Of a stretch of DNA of 18,311 bases, positions 1 to 5,343 are shown piece after piece. Source of the DNA: JBBTQZ01 sp038065435 (GTDB taxonomy: Bacteria; Patescibacteriota; Minisyncoccia; Phycocordibacterales; WO2-35-19); assembly GCA_038065435.1 (NCBI GenBank), contig JBBTQZ010000002.1, positions 1 to 18,311 of the forward strand. The letters are read 5' to 3'. The notes beneath the pieces were generated by a model, which saw only the letters and a list, made by a program, of their open reading frames with translations, was not told where the DNA came from and made no database searches. Each line of letters begins with the position of its first letter. Within the stretch, counting starts at the first letter, position 1. Made by a program: the position numbers and the translations under genes.

Positions 1-118
1 AATCTATATTTTCTAATTTTGAATGAGCTTCTACTGTATAGCTCCCGGGGTCAGTGAGAATTCTTTTTCCCTTAGTTTCTATGAGTAAACAACAATGCCC
101 TAATTTAGTGATTTTCAT
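1..118 (-). CDS. MBL-fold metal-dependent hydrolase, N-terminal part (partial)
   Basis: The first 39 codons of a gene that runs off the left edge. The protein begins MKITKLGHCCLLIETKGKRI and continues LTDPGSYT, which is the usual first beta-hairpin of metallo-beta-lactamase-fold hydrolases (UPF0173/YtkL-like group: short strand, GH, LIE, then the TDPG turn). The HxHxDH metal motif would lie beyond the window, so catalytic competence cannot be judged. The start at 118 is favoured because TATACT lies exactly six bases upstream and there is no Shine-Dalgarno sequence, so the mRNA is probably leaderless. The substrate cannot be deduced. Seen: sequence and promoter; known: family pattern; inferred: function class. 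Confidence 0.7.
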   Translation of the reverse strand, partial: MKITKLGHCCLLIETKGKRILTDPGSYTVEAHSKLENID

Positions 119-130
119 AGGATCAGTATA
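119..130 (-). promoter_or_regulatory. -10 box for a leaderless MBL-hydrolase mRNA
   Basis: On the minus strand TATACT (130-125) is followed by six bases (GATCCT) and then the ATG at 118. A transcript starting seven bases after the -10 box would begin at the A of the start codon. No convincing -35 box is seen. The spacing is the same as at fecR, hpf and frr. Confidence 0.55.
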
Positions 131-303
131 ATCAGGATTTGGCTAAAAGGAAAGACGATGGAAAATTTTAAATAAATACCATAAATTTAGGTCATTTTTT
201 CTCATTTTTTCACTAATATGTGTTCGTCCGTTTTGCATAAATAATAGGAGTATGGTAGGATGTTCAAGGAATCAGTACTGGAACTAAAAGAGAGAACCAC
301 ATC

Positions 304-363
304 ATGCTATGCGTGCGGATTTCTCCTTTAGCTTCAAAATTAAATATAGGAAGGTGTAAATGA
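304..363 (+). other. Possible 19-codon leader ORF overlapping the RlpA-like start
   Basis: ATG at 304 opens a 19-codon frame (begins MLCVRISPLASK) whose TGA (361-363) overlaps the ATG at 360 as ATGA, the pattern of translational coupling. No clear ribosome site precedes it and it resembles nothing known, so it may be chance. Confidence 0.15.
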
Positions 364-755
364 CAAGAAGAGGATTAGTGGCTTTGACCATCATAGCAAT
401 GAGGTCAGAGGAGCCTTTGGCTTCTATGGAAAATGTAGAGATGCCGGAGGAGTGTCGCCAATTTGGAGTAGCCGAGGCTACTTATTACGGCGAGTCTTTC
501 CATGGGCGCACGATGGCCAATGGGGAAGCCTTTGATAAGGACGACCCGACAATAGCGGCTTCACCCACTCTGCCTTTAGGTAGGCGGGTAACTGTGATCC
601 ATCCGGAAAATAAGAAGGTGGTAACCGTAACTATCACAGACCGGATGCCAGAAGGCGCTCCAGATAATGCTTTGGATCTATCTAGAGCAGCTGCTCAAAA
701 GCTCGGTATACTCACAGAAGGCCGAGCCAGAGTCTACGTGCAAGTAGAAAACTAG
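360..755 (+). CDS. RlpA-like double-psi beta-barrel protein
   Basis: A 131 aa protein whose residues about 36-130 match the RlpA/DPBB domain: GVAEATYYGESFHGRTMANGE (split here as GVAEATYYG, then GRTMANGE), then FDKDDPTIAASPTLPLGRRV, VTVTITDR and ALDLSRAAAQKLGI. RlpA proteins bind or cleave denuded peptidoglycan glycans at septa. The conserved catalytic-type Asp of TDR is present; the family motif is usually NDRGP and here reads DRMPEGAP. The N-terminus has a short hydrophobic stretch (GLVALTIIAM) but no clean signal peptidase site or lipobox, so export is uncertain. The start is supported by AGGAAGG at 348-354, five bases upstream, and an in-frame stop just before it. There is no SPOR domain. 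The gene looks more GC-rich than its neighbour at 910. A strong terminator follows. Confidence 0.75.
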   Translation: MTRRGLVALTIIAMRSEEPLASMENVEMPEECRQFGVAEATYYGESFHGRTMANGEAFDKDDPTIAASPTLPLGRRVTVIHPENKKVVTVTITDRMPEGAPDNALDLSRAAAQKLGILTEGRARVYVQVEN

Positions 756-772
756 TTATTTTCCCCTCCATC

Positions 773-810
773 ACATCCCCAAGCTGTTCACGGCTTGGGG
801 ATGTTTTTTT
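773..810 (+). terminator. Rho-independent terminator after the RlpA-like gene
   Basis: A perfect 12-bp stem, ACATCCCCAAGC (773-784) with GCTTGGGGATGT (793-804), loop of eight bases, followed by a run of seven T ending at 810. It starts 17 bases after the stop codon. Confidence 0.9.
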
Positions 811-909
811 GTTAAATTTGATTCCAATAAAGAGAGACATTGAAGGTTTTGAGTTTTTTCAGGTAAATCCAGCTTTATCACTTCAGAACTAATTTGATAA
901 GCTACTGAT

Positions 910-1563
910 ATGAATAAAAAGCAAATTATTAAAAGAACAGAATATTTTGTTAGACAAGCACTTTCAGGAGAAGGGACAGGGCACGATTGGTGGCATATTG
1001 AGAGAGTCAGAAATAATGCAAGATTAATAAACAAAAAAGAGAAAGCCGATGATTTTATTATAGACTTAGCACTTTTGCTTCACGATGTTGGTGATAGAAA
1101 GGTCATCAATAAAGAAGAAGATGATTATAGTATTGCTGAAAACTTCTTAATACAACAAAAAATACCAAGTGAAATTATTGAAGATGTAATGTTTATTATC
1201 AAAAATATGTCTTTCAGTAAGTCTTTGAATAAAAAGAGGGAAAATGTTTCAAAAGAATTTTGTATAGTGCAAGACGCTGATAGATTAGATGCTATTGGGG
1301 CAATTGGTGTTGCTAGAGCTTTTGCTTATGGAGGTAAAAGGGGACGACCACTTTACGACCCAACTAGAAAGGCCCAAAAGATAAATACAACTAAAGAGTA
1401 TAGAAAATTGAATAGCTCAACCTTGCATCATTTTGAAGAGAAACTTTTTTTGTTGAAAAATTTGATGAACACAAAAACTGCTAAAGAAATTGCGAAAGAT
1501 AGAAATGAGTTTATGAAAAAATATCTTAAGCAATTTTTAGATGAGTGGAGTGGTAAAAAATAA
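910..1563 (+). CDS. HD-domain phosphohydrolase (YedJ/YpgQ-like)
   Basis: A 217 aa soluble HD-superfamily protein. The metal-binding residues are visible: H29 in GHDWWHIERV, H58-D59 in LLLHDVGD, and D122 or D124 in the QDADRLDAIGAIGVARAF block, which is the hallmark of the YedJ/YpgQ branch, members of which hydrolyse nucleotides (for example to monophosphate and pyrophosphate in YpgQ). Length is as usual for the branch. A nucleotide-pool or alarmone-related role is therefore plausible but not proven here. It lies alone after the 773-810 terminator. No Shine-Dalgarno is seen; TAAGCT six bases before the ATG is a poor -10 candidate (3 of 6 bases) with the spacing found at clear leaderless genes nearby. 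The gene is AT-rich, unlike the RlpA-like gene before it. Confidence 0.85.
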   Translation: MNKKQIIKRTEYFVRQALSGEGTGHDWWHIERVRNNARLINKKEKADDFIIDLALLLHDVGDRKVINKEEDDYSIAENFLIQQKIPSEIIEDVMFIIKNMSFSKSLNKKRENVSKEFCIVQDADRLDAIGAIGVARAFAYGGKRGRPLYDPTRKAQKINTTKEYRKLNSSTLHHFEEKLFLLKNLMNTKTAKEIAKDRNEFMKKYLKQFLDEWSGKK

Positions 1564-1599
1564 TACTTTACCTTGATTTATAATGGCTCCTTATCGTGG

Positions 1600-1690
1600 A
1601 CGATCTGCCCGAATGACCGTATTCGGTTAGGTAGGGTTCATTTATCCTGACTTGTACTGAGTTTGATCGAAGTAGCCTGATTAAGGATAA
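1600..1690. repeat. Dispersed-repeat-like inverted repeat in the gene-free stretch 1564-1728
   Basis: This 165-base intergenic stretch has no credible gene. It holds a small hairpin (CCGAA at 1610-1614 with TTCGG at 1621-1625) and a larger inverted repeat, TTATCCT (642-648 in the 1000 block, that is 1642-1648) with AGGATAA (1684-1690). Between the arms lies CTTGTACTGAGTTTGATCGA followed by AGTAG, which resembles the CTTCGAT..CTCAGTACAAG type of intergenic repeat seen in many bacterial genomes. Only one copy is present in the window, so its repeated nature is inference. Confidence 0.4.
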
Positions 1691-1728
1691 CCCTTAGTTG
1701 GTATCAGATAAAGCGGTGATTACATTTT

Positions 1729-2208
1729 TTACAAACCCCAATCGGCCCAGCTTTCGGGAAAGGAAAGCTCGTGAGTTCTTAAATAAACGATGATCTGACC
1801 ATTATGCAGGGTCTCGTGGTCCATTAGGTAATTGAGATGGTCATGAATATTGACTGTATTTACATGCCAATACTGCCAATCAATTTCCAAATCATCCGAA
1901 TCAACACCCCCAAGAGCTTTTAGTAGCCTGCCATTTGCTCTTTGCCATAAATCAACAAGCAATTCTTTTGACTTAGCCACATTCAAATCAATTTTCTCAA
2001 TAGTCTTACCTAGAACCTTGTTCTCTATCGCCTCGGCATACTGAAATCGTATTTTGCACATATGCCTAAATTGCTCACCAAGAGTGCCCATGTTCTTACC
2101 AACAGTGAGACCTAACTGATTATCAGAAAGACTTTTCAGCACATCAAATCCAAGATTCTGAATATAGGTCCAGTCTTCTATTTTCTTTTGAATTTCTTTA
2201 GTGTTCAT
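1729..2208 (-). CDS. DinB-like four-helix protein
   Basis: A 159 aa protein from the start chosen here. It has the DinB/YfiT layout: a four-helix protein with three metal-ligand histidines, H49 (LGEQFRHM) and H131/H135 (LMDHETLHNGQIIVYLR), close to the usual HxxxH near the C-terminus. DinB-superfamily members are metal-dependent, several being thiol S-transferases; many are stress-linked with unknown substrate. An upstream ATG at 2244 is in frame, but the start at 2208 is preferred because its ATG overlaps the TGA of the DUF2061 gene (ATGA), as at other joins in this run. It is the last gene of the minus-strand cluster. The exact reaction cannot be told. Confidence 0.7.
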   Translation of the reverse strand: MNTKEIQKKIEDWTYIQNLGFDVLKSLSDNQLGLTVGKNMGTLGEQFRHMCKIRFQYAEAIENKVLGKTIEKIDLNVAKSKELLVDLWQRANGRLLKALGGVDSDDLEIDWQYWHVNTVNIHDHLNYLMDHETLHNGQIIVYLRTHELSFPESWADWGL

Positions 2209-2420
2209 AAACCTTCTTTTTTGCCCCATTGTATTTTGTTCCAAACTCTCTCGTAAATATAATATATGGTCATTCCTATTAAAGCGGCAACTACAGTGAT
2301 TTCAATTGATTCGGATAGCTTTCCAGTATAAAAGTAGATAACACTCCAAGTTATTAAAGTGGCGATGATTCTCCAAAGAATCGTTTTTACCACAGACCTG
2401 GCCTTAGTCTCGTAGAACAT
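2205..2420 (-). CDS. DUF2061 family small membrane protein
   Basis: A 71 aa protein with two predicted membrane helices (about residues 14-31, ILWRIIATLITWSVIYFY, and 37-57, around ITVVAALIGMTIYYIY). The opening ETKARSVVKTILWRIIAT and the later IYYIYERVWNKIQWG are typical of the DUF2061 family (PF09834), small inner-membrane proteins of unknown function, sometimes fused to sulfate-metabolism enzymes. It overlaps the DinB-like start by four bases and follows the GrpB-like gene by 36 bases. A weak TAGGA precedes the ATG. Confidence 0.8.
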   Translation of the reverse strand: MFYETKARSVVKTILWRIIATLITWSVIYFYTGKLSESIEITVVAALIGMTIYYIYERVWNKIQWGKKEGL

Positions 2421-2456
2421 TCCTAGTTTTTAATTATTAAAGGATTAAAGTTGGTT

Positions 2457-2981
2457 TTATTCATTTGTCCTATTTAGAATTTCGTTTATAAATTCAATTT
2501 TCCGTCTGTAATACTCTCTAACCGATACACCATTTCCATCTTCTTTGAGCTTTCTGTATTTTTCTAATGCTTCAGGGTTTTGCTTTAAGTAACTAAAGTG
2601 TTTTTCTCCATCAATCCAACTCTGATGGTCTTGGTTAGTAAGCATTATTTCTATTCTCGTTCCGTCTATATGTCTGTAGAATTTAGTTCTTTCTTGAGGA
2701 TAGACGCTTTTTGGCTTACCCCATACTGCTTCCATTTTTGGCGTAAGTTCTTCAATTTGTTCTGGCAATATAGGAATATAGACATCAATTTCTTTCTGCC
2801 CAGAAATACCTAAAGCAGAGGCACCTCTGTGTAGGACTTCATATTCTGTTCCAATTATAGATTGAATTTCTGATTTTACTTGCTCAAACTTCTCTGGAGC
2901 TTTTGGGTCATATGGAAATATAACTATTTTATCTACATCCGAAAGATGGTCTATCCATTTTTGTTGTGCGGGGGTAATCAT
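2457..2981 (-). CDS. GrpB-like nucleotidyltransferase-fold protein
   Basis: A 174 aa protein of the GrpB/UPF0157 group (COG2320). After an opening with IVIFPYDPKAPEKFEQVKSE, residues 50-71 read HRGASALGISG then KEIDVYIPI, matching the family block (H-x-GSTA-x-G-x-x-x-K-x-x-IDI) that carries the nucleotidyltransferase-like fold with an acidic residue at D66. The C-terminal part (ALEKYRKLKEDG, then EYYRRKIEFINEIL) also fits. The first Ser of the GST motif is replaced (GASA), so activity is uncertain. The ATG overlaps the stop of the upstream Cys-rich gene (ATGA), suggesting coupled translation. Members have been linked to CoA biosynthesis fusions or stress, but no role is settled. Confidence 0.75.
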   Translation of the reverse strand: MITPAQQKWIDHLSDVDKIVIFPYDPKAPEKFEQVKSEIQSIIGTEYEVLHRGASALGISGQKEIDVYIPILPEQIEELTPKMEAVWGKPKSVYPQERTKFYRHIDGTRIEIMLTNQDHQSWIDGEKHFSYLKQNPEALEKYRKLKEDGNGVSVREYYRRKIEFINEILNRTNE

Positions 2982-3280
2982 ATCTTTGTTATCTTCTTTG
3001 CTACGGCATCTACAAACAATCTAAAAGCAGGTCTTTTTTCCCTGTCATAAATAATCTTTACCCCGAGCAAATGTCCTTCTGTGCAAGATAAATCCTTTTT
3101 AGAAGTAGATATTTTAGATTCAACAATTCTATCAATATACGTTCTTCGTAGATTACCTTGTCCATCTTTTTGATACATACAAATATGTTTACCGCATTTT
3201 TGGCAGGAAATGTTTAGTAAGCGAGAATACCCGCCTCTTACTTTTTTATACTTATCATTTTTGAAAATAGTTTTAGACAT
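2978..3280 (-). CDS. Small Cys-rich protein, possible zinc ribbon
   Basis: Not recognised. A 100 aa basic protein with C26-x-x-C29, C34, C66 and H70 (SCQKCGKHIC and LSCTEGH), spaced like a zinc-binding knuckle pair, followed by a beta-rich, lysine-rich C-terminus. Its ATG at 3280 overlaps the Nudix stop by eight bases; an in-frame ATG at 3295 would overlap it by 23, so the later one is preferred. Its own stop overlaps the GrpB-like start. A nucleic-acid binding role would be a guess based only on the metal-like motif and basic charge. Confidence 0.6.
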   Translation of the reverse strand: MSKTIFKNDKYKKVRGGYSRLLNISCQKCGKHICMYQKDGQGNLRRTYIDRIVESKISTSKKDLSCTEGHLLGVKIIYDREKRPAFRLFVDAVAKKITKI

Positions 3281-3761
3281 TCTTATATATTTCAAGGGCT
3301 TTACTCATTATCCTATCTCCAATCTGACCCCAATCGAAATACTTTTTATAATCTTCTGGGTCAATAAGTTCTATCTTTGTAATATCTCCATCTGGGTCGG
3401 CAGTAAAACCTCCTATAGGTTCTACAATACAAAATGACCTTGTTTGTCTGATTACTCTATCTCCTTCGTAAATATCTTGATAACCAATAATCTGTTGATT
3501 TAACACTTTCATATTGGTTTCTTCTTTCACTTCTCTAATCACCGCATCTTCGTAAGTTTCTCCTACCTCAATGCCTCCGCCAGGCGGTGTCCAGTATCCT
3601 TTCTTTTCTGCATATACCACAATCATTTTACCTTTATAAAAACAATATGCGTGAACTCCTTGTAGAGTTTTATCTTCCAAGTCTAAAGTCGGGTCACCCT
3701 CTTTGTATACAACATTTAGAATTTGTCCAAGCCGATTTGTGAGAGTTGATTTGATTTCCAT
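3273..3761 (-). CDS. Nudix hydrolase
   Basis: A 162 aa Nudix-superfamily pyrophosphohydrolase. The Nudix box is complete at residues 62-84: GGIEVGE, TYEDAVI, REVKEET, giving G-x5-E-x7-REUxEE with the Mg2+-binding glutamates E80 and E81. Preceding HAYCFYKGKMIVVY and GYWTPPGG match the usual strand before the box. The family cleaves nucleoside diphosphates linked to some other moiety (housecleaning); substrate here is unknown. The start at 3761 follows by one base the stop of the VOC remnant, so the gene probably once sat directly downstream of an intact VOC gene. No strong Shine-Dalgarno is present. Confidence 0.9.
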   Translation of the reverse strand: MEIKSTLTNRLGQILNVVYKEGDPTLDLEDKTLQGVHAYCFYKGKMIVVYAEKKGYWTPPGGGIEVGETYEDAVIREVKEETNMKVLNQQIIGYQDIYEGDRVIRQTRSFCIVEPIGGFTADPDGDITKIELIDPEDYKKYFDWGQIGDRIMSKALEIYKNV

Positions 3762-3762
3762 A

Positions 3763-3855
3763 TTATTCAGGTCTACAATAAATTTCTAAACGAATATCGC
3801 TTGGGTCATCAAACCAAATAAATTCTTTATTGCCGTACTTATCTAACTCTAAACA
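3763..3855 (-). pseudogene. Remnant of a VOC (glyoxalase/bleomycin resistance-type) gene, C-terminal end
   Basis: Between the Nudix start and the end of the 103 aa gene, an open but startless frame encodes about 30 residues ending KYGNKEFIWFDDP, then SDIRLEIYCRPE and TAA. The pattern FxDPxxxxxEIY is the last beta-strand pair of vicinal-oxygen-chelate proteins, where the Glu is a metal ligand. A TGA bounds the frame upstream, so only the C-terminus survives. It overlaps the last codons of the 103 aa gene in another frame. The family match rests on a short motif, so this is a moderate call. Confidence 0.4.
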
Positions 3856-4150
3856 TCATCGCTATTCTGTCAGCTGACCGCTTGTCTACCTTTCTCAAAT
3901 GTTCTACCAATACTTTTTTGTCAGAGATTTTTTGATCAAATTCATTTCTTGCCGCCTCATAAGTAGCCCACAACTCGTCATATTGTTTTCTATTATCTCC
4001 CACATGTTGATGTACATCGGCAAAGTCATCAAAACCTCCCATTCTTTCAATAAATTTTTCTCTAACATCCACTGCGTCTAATAATTTTTTAACTAAATCT
4101 ACTTGCTCCTCTAGCGACAAGGTTGGATTTTGGTTTGGGTCACTTTCCAT
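3839..4150 (-). CDS. Hypothetical helical protein, 103 aa
   Basis: Not recognised. A highly charged, almost entirely helical-looking protein (LSLEEQVDLVKKLLDAVDV, then repeated E/K/R-rich segments to ADRIAMMFRVR) with no cysteines, membrane segment or catalytic motif. It is the first gene after tRNA-Asn on the minus strand and heads the small-gene cluster. No Shine-Dalgarno sequence precedes the ATG; the 40 bases before it are nearly all A and T. Its 3' end runs into the VOC remnant in a different frame, so the C-terminus may have been altered by the event that broke the VOC gene. Confidence 0.55.
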   Translation of the reverse strand: MESDPNQNPTLSLEEQVDLVKKLLDAVDVREKFIERMGGFDDFADVHQHVGDNRKQYDELWATYEAARNEFDQKISDKKVLVEHLRKVDKRSADRIAMMFRVR

Positions 4151-4190
4151 AATTTAAAATTATTATTAATTATTTTTTTAAATTTCTGTG

Positions 4191-4262
4191 CTCCGCGGGT
4201 TGGATTCGAACCAACGACCAATCGCTTAACAGGCGACTGCGCTACCGCTGCGCCACCGCGGA
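4191..4262 (-). tRNA. tRNA-Asn (anticodon GTT)
   Basis: On the minus strand a 72-nt cloverleaf folds cleanly: acceptor TCCGCGG/CCGCGGA, D-stem GCGC/GCGC, anticodon stem GTCGC/GCGAT with loop CTGTTAA (anticodon GTT), five-base variable loop TGGTC, and T-arm GTTGG-TTCGAAT-CCAAC. The discriminator base is G, as usual for tRNA-Asn. The CCA end is not encoded, so a CCA-adding enzyme is required. Its 5' part is duplicated 188 bases upstream. Confidence 0.95.
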
Positions 4263-4264
4263 AT
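4244..4264 (-). repeat. Direct repeat copy 1 (5' part of tRNA-Asn)
   Basis: A 21-base sequence covering the tRNA acceptor 5' strand, D-stem start and two bases upstream recurs perfectly at 4432-4452 in the same orientation. Confidence 0.85.
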
Positions 4265-4315
4265 AATATTTACTCACTCACTATTCAGACTATACACCAT
4301 AACACCAATCTTCAA

Positions 4316-4452
4316 GCGCAGTCGCCTGAACAGGCTCCGTCACAGATAATTTTCTGCTGAAAATTTCTGCGACCCCGCCTCGCACCGTCGTGCTCCGGCC
4401 TTGCGGTTGGGTCCCATCCCAACCTCACTCCACCGCTGCGCCACCGCGGAAT
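4316..4452 (-). repeat. Structured tRNA-derived element upstream of tRNA-Asn
   Basis: The gene-free stretch 4265-4598 holds this GC-rich element. In minus-strand order: a perfect 21-base copy of the tRNA-Asn 5' region (4452-4432); a 7-bp hairpin (4424-4418 with 4411-4405); a small GCAC/GTGC hairpin (4393-4382); a long two-part hairpin at 4373-4339 (7 bp including one G-T pair, a small internal loop, then 7 bp with a four-base loop); and a GCCTG/CAGGC hairpin (4335-4324) that runs into 13 bases perfectly complementary to tRNA positions 4230-4242. It could be a decayed tRNA, a mobile palindromic repeat, or the scar of an integration at the tRNA. The rest of the stretch is AT-rich spacer (4265-4315) and the promoter region of the next gene. 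Confidence 0.6.
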
Positions 4453-4552
4453 GGTATCTTTAACTTTCTACTAAGGTTGTCTATCAATTAATTTCAACGA
4501 ACTTGAATATTCTAACGATAAAAAGCCTTTTGTGCAATGTGTTTAAAAAAAA

Positions 4553-4594
4553 TTGACACAACACCTATAAAAGTGTTATATTTTGACAGGAGGT
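4553..4594 (+). promoter_or_regulatory. Strong promoter and Shine-Dalgarno site of the 224 aa gene
   Basis: TTGACA (4553-4558) is a perfect -35 box; 18 bases on is TATATT (4577-4582) with the TGn extended -10 (4574-4576). A near-perfect Shine-Dalgarno AGGAGGT (4588-4594) sits four to five bases before the ATG at 4599. An inverted repeat AACAC..GTGTT lies between the -35 and -10 boxes and could be an operator. This is the most consensus-like expression signal in the window. Confidence 0.8.
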
Positions 4595-4598
4595 AGTT

Positions 4599-5273
4599 AT
4601 GAACTTTAACTTTAGCACAGGAGTGGTTTCCTTACTGAATCCGTTCACAGTGGTTCTCAAAGGCGGGATTGTGGCAAAAAGAAGGCATTCCAATGAGCTT
4701 GGTCACCGATTTCATCTTGGCAAGAAAATCTTTGCCTCATGGTGTGGCAAGGAAGACGTTACCCGTCCACCAATCAGTAATGGTCAGCATTGGCTTGATT
4801 TTGATGCTATAGAACCTGAAGGTCTATGGCGAAGAGAAGAAGTCTATATCCCAGCTTTTCAAAGAGACGGGAGAAGGGGGTTTGAAGCTGAAGACATCGT
4901 GCTCAACGCATTGATCCACTGTGGAGTTAGGGCTGAAAAACCGACTCTCTATGAAGATCAACGACTTGGCGTAGACTTCTGGGTTTTCCTCAAAATTGAA
5001 GGTAGTTGGAAGTGGCTTCCTGTAGATCTCACTTTGCGTCGTGGTGAAGAGCTTGAGGAAAAATACAAGACTGCTTTTGAGAGAGGAATTATCGTCGTAG
5101 CTCTTATGGGGTGGCAGACAAAGAGGTCAGCCAATATTGTTTTTAGTGATTTTATGAATAATCTCATCAGAAATCACAGGAACTTTTTGGCTCAAGAAAA
5201 GTCACTCCTAAAGCGAGAAGAAGCCAAGCTTTACGAGACAACTTTTATGTACAGTGGGCCTTTAAGGAGGTAA
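4599..5273 (+). CDS. Hypothetical protein, possible PD-(D/E)XK nuclease-like fold
   Basis: Not recognised with certainty. A 224 aa soluble protein. Residues 94-147 show a helix with acidic residues (GFEAEDIVLNALI), then GVDFWVFLKIEG, then WKWLPVDLTLR, followed by a helix and strand (KYKTAFERGIIVVALMG). Glu on a first helix, Asp126 and Asp143-x-Thr on paired strands, then a strand ending in hydrophobics, is the order seen in PD-(D/E)XK-fold nucleases, although the usual Lys after the second acidic residue is Thr here (LTLR supplies Arg147). The ends are basic. It stands alone with its own strong promoter, ribosome site and terminator, and looks more GC-rich than its AT-rich neighbours, which suggests recent acquisition or strong expression. 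The nuclease idea is inference only. Confidence 0.65.
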   Translation: MNFNFSTGVVSLLNPFTVVLKGGIVAKRRHSNELGHRFHLGKKIFASWCGKEDVTRPPISNGQHWLDFDAIEPEGLWRREEVYIPAFQRDGRRGFEAEDIVLNALIHCGVRAEKPTLYEDQRLGVDFWVFLKIEGSWKWLPVDLTLRRGEELEEKYKTAFERGIIVVALMGWQTKRSANIVFSDFMNNLIRNHRNFLAQEKSLLKREEAKLYETTFMYSGPLRR

Positions 5274-5289
5274 GGGTTTGGTGATGACC

Positions 5290-5320
5290 GGCGGCCAGGA
5301 GCACTTCTGGCCGCCTTTTA
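5290..5320 (+). terminator. Rho-independent terminator after the 224 aa gene
   Basis: A perfect 9-bp stem GGCGGCCAG (5290-5298) with CTGGCCGCC (5307-5315), loop of eight bases, followed directly by TTTTA and further T-rich sequence. Confidence 0.85.
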
Positions 5321-5343
5321 TGTTATTATTTGATCTCTAGATT

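Noticed and set aside
1579..1626. TATAAT with a 15-codon frame after the HD gene
   Set aside because: The ATG overlaps the TATAAT itself and the peptide has no support; at best a chance promoter-like sequence.
2209..2244. Upstream in-frame ATG for the DinB-like gene
   Set aside because: The extra 12 residues are not family-like and overlap the DUF2061 gene; the ATGA junction supports the start at 2208.
4130..4360. Open frame on the plus strand containing RVGFEPTTNRLTGD
   Set aside because: This is the well-known false protein made by reading the antisense of a tRNA; it covers tRNA-Asn and has no independent support.
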